A stretch of DNA of 10,087 bases from CAYPIE01 sp964410665 (GTDB taxonomy: Bacteria; Planctomycetota; Planctomycetia; Gemmatales; Gemmataceae), in the NCBI GenBank assembly GCA_964410665.1, contig CAYPIE010000152.1, positions 1-10,087 on the forward strand, in the 5' to 3' direction. The position numbers and the translations under genes are program-made. Position 1 is the stretch's first letter; the number at the start of each line of letters is the position of its first letter. This document shows, piece after piece, positions 7,063 through 10,087 of the stretch. The notes beneath the pieces were generated by a model. It was not told the DNA's origin. It worked only from the letters and a program-made list of their open reading frames with translations, and made no database searches.

Positions 7063-7092
7063 GAGTGCTCTTGGGCAGAATCAAGAGCACTC
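7063..7092 (+). terminator. Stem-loop terminator of the aldolase gene
   Basis: gagtgctcttg (7063-7073) pairs perfectly with caagagcactc (7082-7092) around an 8-base loop, starting 11 nt after the stop codon. The following ttctctgcttctctgttg is T/C-rich, and an AAAAA run precedes the stem, so it may work in both directions. Confidence 0.75.
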
Positions 7093-7197
7093 TTCTCTGC
7101 TTCTCTGTTGCAATCCCACCCATCGTTTCGTGGTTGCCAACCTCTCTCATCAACCCACGCGAATCATCTGCGGCTGTGTGTCGATAAGCGTCTCGGT

Positions 7198-7231
7198 TGG
7201 CACGCCCGTCGCAGACTCCGAGCGTGGTCTG
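7198..7231 (+). repeat. Dispersed repeat, second copy (partner 2638-2671)
   Basis: Matches 2638-2671 at 27 of 34 positions in the same orientation. The differences cluster in the middle, while the outer ten bases at each end are almost unchanged. Confidence 0.7.
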
Positions 7232-7242
7232 CACTCTTCCCA

Positions 7243-7269
7243 CTGAGCGGCGGGTGTGAACCTGCCGAG
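7243..7269 (-). repeat. REP-like hairpin element, inverted copy
   Basis: The reverse complement matches 7412-7438 at 24 of 27 bases, including the unbroken core ggttcacaccc. It is the same element as in the two direct copies to the right, flipped. Confidence 0.72.
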
Positions 7270-7318
7270 CGTTGGACCGCGGTGCCTTGGCCCTCCGCAG
7301 TTGTCCGCCCGCCGTGTT

Positions 7319-7353
7319 GGACGCGAGCCTCTCGGTGGACGTCTGCGCAACCC
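7319..7353 (+). repeat. Direct repeat B, first copy
   Basis: Matches 7555-7589 at 29 of 35 bases. Shared blocks are ggacgcg, ctctcgg, gacgtctg and caaccc. Confidence 0.7.
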
Positions 7354-7400
7354 GCACGACCGCCGTGCCGAACGTGCAACAACCCCAGCGGTTAGCTGGC

Positions 7401-7441
7401 GACGCGTGCCACTCGGCGGGTTCACACCCACCGCTCGGAAA
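7401..7441 (+). repeat. REP-like hairpin element, direct copy 1
   Basis: Matches 7491-7531 at 34 of 41 bases, exactly 90 bp apart. The core cggcgggt/acccaccg can fold around ttcac-type loops with one mismatch. Confidence 0.72.
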
Positions 7442-7490
7442 AGGCACGTCGGCCATGTGATGAACGACAACTACCGGGTTATCCGTGATT

Positions 7491-7531
7491 GACGCGTGTC
7501 AGTCGGCGGGTTCCCACCCGCCGAGTGGAAA
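7491..7531 (+). repeat. REP-like hairpin element, direct copy 2
   Basis: Partner of 7401-7441. Here tcggcgggt (7503-7511) pairs perfectly with acccgccga (7516-7524) around a tccc loop. Compared with copy 1, the changes at the stem bases restore pairing, as expected if the hairpin itself is selected or copied. Confidence 0.75.
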
Positions 7532-7554
7532 GACCGGCGTCTGCCCGCGGTGGT

Positions 7555-7589
7555 GGACGCGTGTCTCTCGGCAGACGTCTGTTCAACCC
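7555..7589 (+). repeat. Direct repeat B, second copy
   Basis: Partner of 7319-7353. It follows REP-like copy 2 within 25 bases, so B and the hairpin element occur together but in different order along the spacer. Confidence 0.7.
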
Positions 7590-7790
7590 ACGGTGGGTGT
7601 AGTCGGGTGTCTGGTTACTCTACCCTGTCCCTTCTTGTTCACCGTCCGGACCTCAATAAGGGAATCGTTTTCCCTCTCCCAGCTGTTACAACCCCACCGA
7701 TCGCTCTGTTAACGGCAACCCCTCCCAGAATCCCACACGACTCCGCCAGGGCCCAGGGCCGATAAGCGTCGATACGGATCCGCCACGCCA

Positions 7791-7797
7791 GGGAGGG
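7791..7797 (+). promoter_or_regulatory. Ribosome binding site deciding the ThDP enzyme start
   Basis: GGGAGGG sits 7 nt before the ATG at 7805 but only 1 nt before the in-frame ATG at 7799. Normal spacing therefore favours 7805. Confidence 0.75.
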
Positions 7798-7804
7798 AAT
7801 GCAC

Positions 7805-9661
7805 ATGGACGGCACCTTTCATCGACGCCATTGGCTGCAGGGCGCGGCTACACTCACCGGCTACCTGGCCACTGCGAACAGTCCAGTCGCGGCTTTGCCG
7901 CGCCGGCATGCCTCAGGGGTGGTTTCCGGGCGGCTCACCGGTGCGGAGGCGATCGTCGAGACGTTGCAGGCCGAGGGATGTACGGTGGTCTATGGCATTC
8001 CCGGAGCGCAGCAGAATGAGCTGTGGGACACCTTCAAGTCCAAGGGGATGGCGTACCTGTTATGCACCCATGAGTTTTCTGCATCATGCATGGCCGATGG
8101 CTATGCACGAGTGACCGGACGCCCGGGGGTCTTGGCGGTAGTTCCTGGGCCAGGGTTGACCAACGCGCTGACGGGGATTGGCGAAGCATTGCTCGATTCG
8201 ATCCCGATGGTGGCCATCGTCGGCGAGGTGGCCTGTGGCGACAAGGCTCGGCCATTTCAGGTGCATGCTTTGGATCATGTGGGTTTGTTGCGGCCAATTA
8301 CCAAGCAGGTGTTTGTACCGACCTGTGTCTCCGAAATTCCGCAGACCATCCGCCAGGCGTTCCGGGTAGCTCAGACGGGAGAACCGGGACCAACGGCGGT
8401 GGTCATCCCGTATAACCTGCTCATTGACAAAGTGGCGGTGGAGTCGCCGCCGTTACCACTGCTGGGGTTGCCGTTTGACGCCGCGGCGTTTGACCAGGCG
8501 GTGGGGTTGTTGTGTCGCCACCGGGGACGGATTGGTATCTACGCCGGGCAGGGGTGTATGGAGCATACCCCAGCGTTGGTGGCGGTGGCGGAGATGTTGC
8601 AGGCACCGGTTGCCACCAGTGTTTCGGGCAAGGGTGTCATCCCGGAGAATCATCCGCTGGCGGTGGGCTGGGGATACGGGCCGCATGCCACGCGGACGGC
8701 GGAGAAGGTGTTCGAAAAGGTTGATGCGGTGTTGGCAATTGGTGTTAAATATAGCGAAGTATCGACTGGTTTTTATGGCGACCCCAAGAAGCCGTGTCAG
8801 ATCCATGTCGATGCCAATGCCGCGAACCTGGGTCGAGTGATGCCGACGAGTGTGTGTGTGCAGGCGGATGCCGGGGTGTTCCTGCACCACCTTCTGGGTT
8901 GTGGCCAGTACCTGGCCCGGCCGGTGGATGGTGGATTGCAGGAATGCATTCGCCGCAACAAGCACGCCGATGCTCGCTGTCATGCTAGGGTCCGGGCAAA
9001 GTGTGGCATCGCTCCGATGCAACTGATTCTGGCATTACGGCAACAACTACCGATCGATGCGGCGTTGTTTGTCGACGTCACGGTGTCGGAGCATCTGGCG
9101 GCCGAGGCGTTCACGGTGTGTCGCTCCCGGTCGTACTTTAATCCTGTCAACAACCAGTCGATGGGCTGGTCGATCCCCGCGGCCCTGGGCGCCCAGATGG
9201 CCCAGCCGGGTCGGTGCGTGGCCACTCTGACCGGCGATGGCAGCCTGTTGATGAGTGGCTTGGAACTGAGTACTGCAGCGCGGACGGGCTTGCCGGTCAA
9301 GTTTTTTGTGCTCGATGACCAGGCGTACGAGTACATGCAACAGCTGCAACTGCCCGCGTATCGGCGGACCACAGCGACGGTGCTCGCGCAGCTGGACTAC
9401 CCGAGCCTGGCCCAAGGATTGGGCATTGCCTACCAGCGTATCGACCACCCCGCGGCGTTGGCCGAAGGCATCCGCGGGGCCTTGTGCCATGCGGGTCCGG
9501 TGCTGGTACAGGTGTGCATCGACTATAGCGACTGCGAAATCCGCTGGATCGACGCAGTTCGGAATCGGTATATCGATGAGTTGTCGGTGGCGCAGAAGGC
9601 GCGATTCCTGGCCCGGATCTCGGCACGGACGCTGGACCCGCGGCCGGAGGTGAGTGATTGA
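7805..9661 (+). CDS. ThDP-dependent enzyme of the acetolactate synthase superfamily, Tat-like signal
   Basis: A 618-residue enzyme using thiamine diphosphate to act on a 2-keto acid; the exact reaction is unknown. Its three domains are in the usual order: pyrimidine-binding N-terminal (about 43-205), central (about 225-365) and diphosphate-binding C-terminal (about 400-575). E90 in the CTHEFSASCMADGYAR stretch is the expected catalytic glutamate. VPGPGLTNAL (113-122) and DSIP (131-134) are family marks. GDGS is at 477-480 with metal ligand D478. The second ligand, usually Asn of an NN pair 27 residues on, is here D505 in LDDQAYEYM. The first 42 residues precede the normal family start and carry R7-R8 in HRRHWLQ, then a mildly hydrophobic stretch to AALP (29-32), which resembles a twin-arginine signal. 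That would place a folded, cofactor-loaded enzyme outside the cytoplasm. GIPGAQQNELWD (64-75) is nearer to acetolactate-synthase-like decarboxylases than to IlvB. No regulatory subunit gene adjoins. Confidence 0.9.
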   Translation: MDGTFHRRHWLQGAATLTGYLATANSPVAALPRRHASGVVSGRLTGAEAIVETLQAEGCTVVYGIPGAQQNELWDTFKSKGMAYLLCTHEFSASCMADGYARVTGRPGVLAVVPGPGLTNALTGIGEALLDSIPMVAIVGEVACGDKARPFQVHALDHVGLLRPITKQVFVPTCVSEIPQTIRQAFRVAQTGEPGPTAVVIPYNLLIDKVAVESPPLPLLGLPFDAAAFDQAVGLLCRHRGRIGIYAGQGCMEHTPALVAVAEMLQAPVATSVSGKGVIPENHPLAVGWGYGPHATRTAEKVFEKVDAVLAIGVKYSEVSTGFYGDPKKPCQIHVDANAANLGRVMPTSVCVQADAGVFLHHLLGCGQYLARPVDGGLQECIRRNKHADARCHARVRAKCGIAPMQLILALRQQLPIDAALFVDVTVSEHLAAEAFTVCRSRSYFNPVNNQSMGWSIPAALGAQMAQPGRCVATLTGDGSLLMSGLELSTAARTGLPVKFFVLDDQAYEYMQQLQLPAYRRTTATVLAQLDYPSLAQGLGIAYQRIDHPAALAEGIRGALCHAGPVLVQVCIDYSDCEIRWIDAVRNRYIDELSVAQKARFLARISARTLDPRPEVSD

Positions 9662-9730
9662 GGATGCGTAAGGCATGGTTGGGCTGAAGTAGGCGTAGGT
9701 GATGCGATTGGTCGGGTAGGAACGAGAATG

Positions 9731-9750
9731 GCTGGGGAGTTACCCCCAGC
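9731..9750 (+). terminator. Weak stem-loop after the ThDP enzyme gene
   Basis: gctgggg (9731-9737) pairs with ccccagc (9744-9750) around a 6-base loop, 69 nt past the stop codon. No T-tract follows, so a terminator role is tentative. Confidence 0.35.
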
Positions 9751-9766
9751 GTCTGCAACGGTCGTG

Positions 9767-9922
9767 TCATACGGATGTCACTTCGACGCAGGTGGTCGAG
9801 TAGTACGAACCCTCGCACTTGGTCTTTATGTACACCCGGTCGCCCGGTTGAAGGTGGTAGTTGGGCTTGTGGCTGTCATAACCGGAGCACTGCTTCTTGC
9901 GTCGAGCGCCGGACGTTCGAGG
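9767..9922 (-). pseudogene. Remnant of a small Cys-containing protein gene, 5' end lost
   Basis: The minus strand is open for 51 codons, bounded upstream by an in-frame TAA (9923-9925) and ending in TGA at 9767. There is no ATG, and no plausible alternative start near the 5' end. The translation reads like a real, soluble protein end: RKKQCSGYDSHKPNY, then HLQPGDRVYIKTKCEG, then SYYSTTCVEVTSV. Third positions of its last 44 codons are G or C in 35 cases, as in true genes of this GC-rich genome. The three cysteines and alternating beta-type pattern suggest a small beta-rich domain; I do not recognise the family. An ATG at 9950 lies one frame off, so a single-base shift could have broken the gene; alternatively only the tail survived. 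The right palindromic repeat begins 36 bp upstream and may mark the break. Confidence 0.5.
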
Positions 9923-9957
9923 TTAATAATATATACATGTGTTGACACATTGGTGAG

Positions 9958-9994
9958 AAGTCAGAACCCCCGGACTGACGTCCGGGGCTCGCCT
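9958..9994 (-). repeat. Palindromic dispersed repeat, right copy (37 bp)
   Basis: Perfect reverse complement of 12-48. The hairpin ccccggac/gtccgggg with loop tgac is at 9968-9987. Identity stops sharply on both sides, which fits a discrete element. Confidence 0.88.
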
Positions 9995-10006
9995 GAAGAG
10001 GTAGAA

Positions 10007-10082
10007 GCAGAGCTCCGGAACTTACGTTCCTGCGCAGTGCACAGTCTCTGCTCTGGCGAAGGACGTCAGTCCGGAGCTCTGC
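10007..10082. repeat. Imperfect inverted repeat of the same palindromic family
   Basis: gcagagctccgga (10007-10019) pairs perfectly with tccggagctctgc (10070-10082). The inner bases cttacgttcc and ggacgtcag extend the stem imperfectly. The right arm carries the core ggacgtcagtcc of the 12-48 repeat, so two family members or a long 76-base hairpin lie here. The element ends five bases before the window does. Confidence 0.75.
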
Positions 10083-10087
10083 CGACG

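Larger units (their letters stand above)
7093..7790. other. Repeat-rich spacer of about 700 bp without a gene
   Basis: Open frames exist on both strands but are made largely of repeat sequence, conflict with one another and lack ribosome sites, so I call none. The spacer is a mosaic of short palindromic elements in both orientations, listed separately: 7198-7231, 7243-7269, 7319-7353, 7401-7441, 7491-7531 and 7555-7589. Also visible are ccagc/gctgg around ggtta (7385-7399), a small hairpin agggaa/ttccct (7659-7675), and cgataagcgtc occurring twice (at 7182 and 7760). The ThDP enzyme promoter must lie in the right part, but no good pair of boxes stands out. Confidence 0.65.

Noticed and set aside
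5993..7456. Minus-strand open frame of 487 codons opposite the aldolase
   Set aside because: It extends from inside the aldolase gene into the repeat spacer, and its protein has no recognisable domain. The aldolase on the plus strand has full family motifs and a good ribosome site.
7108..7765. Small open frames in the spacer before the ThDP gene
   Set aside because: They are built from the repeat elements, occur on both strands over the same bases and lack ribosome sites.
12..9994. Composite transposon or integrated element bounded by the 37-bp inverted repeats
   Set aside because: There is no transposase or integrase between them, no target-site duplication is visible, and the same core occurs elsewhere in the window. 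Two copies of a dispersed repeat explain it better.
9662..10087. Plus-strand frame that stays open after the ThDP stop codon to the window end (an ATG at 9728 would give a partial protein of about 120 residues)
   Set aside because: It runs through both palindromic repeats and opposes the more protein-like minus-strand remnant. Its hydrophobic stretch is the antisense of that remnant. Its true end is outside the window, so it cannot be excluded fully.

Overview
The window looks like a chromosomal segment of a planctomycete, most likely in or near the Gemmataceae. The basis is the N-terminal LEDRTTP motif of the large surface protein (typical of exported Gemmata-type proteins), a zinc-ribbon plus four-helix membrane protein of a style common in that phylum, GC-rich third codon positions, and gene spacers full of short palindromic dispersed repeats. 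This placement is inference from protein style; no rRNA or tRNA gene is present to confirm it.

Layout. Positions 1-266 hold no convincing gene: one copy of a palindromic repeat, six degenerate tandem units of about 26 bp and a 20-bp stem-loop. On the minus strand, 267-2423 encodes a 718-residue secreted or surface protein with two nearly identical choice-of-anchor-M-type domains followed by an RTX-like calcium-binding repeat region. After an AT-rich spacer with two hairpins come two minus-strand envelope genes that are probably co-transcribed: 3392-4450 (one membrane helix, Gly/Pro-rich linker, unknown C-terminal domain) and then 2695-3312 (zinc ribbon plus four helices). A 496-bp spacer holds a strong minus-strand intrinsic terminator. 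Next is a minus-strand classical short-chain dehydrogenase (4947-5753), divergent from a plus-strand LacD-family aldolase (5942-7051) that ends in a good stem-loop. A 750-bp repeat-rich spacer leads to a plus-strand ThDP-dependent enzyme of the acetolactate synthase superfamily (7805-9661) with a Tat-like signal. The last 426 bp hold a small minus-strand gene remnant and two more copies of the palindromic repeat family.

How the genes work together. No single pathway joins them. The three leftmost genes concern the cell envelope or surface. The dehydrogenase, aldolase and ThDP enzyme are separate metabolic genes with their own signals. I see no CRISPR array, phage, transposase, toxin-antitoxin or defence module, so I do not claim a new system. 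The most noteworthy items are the perfect 259-bp internal duplication in the surface protein gene, the apparently exported ThDP enzyme with Asp-Asp in place of the usual Asn-Asn in its metal site, the gene remnant near the right end, and the dense families of palindromic intergenic repeats, including a perfect 37-bp inverted pair at the two ends of the window.
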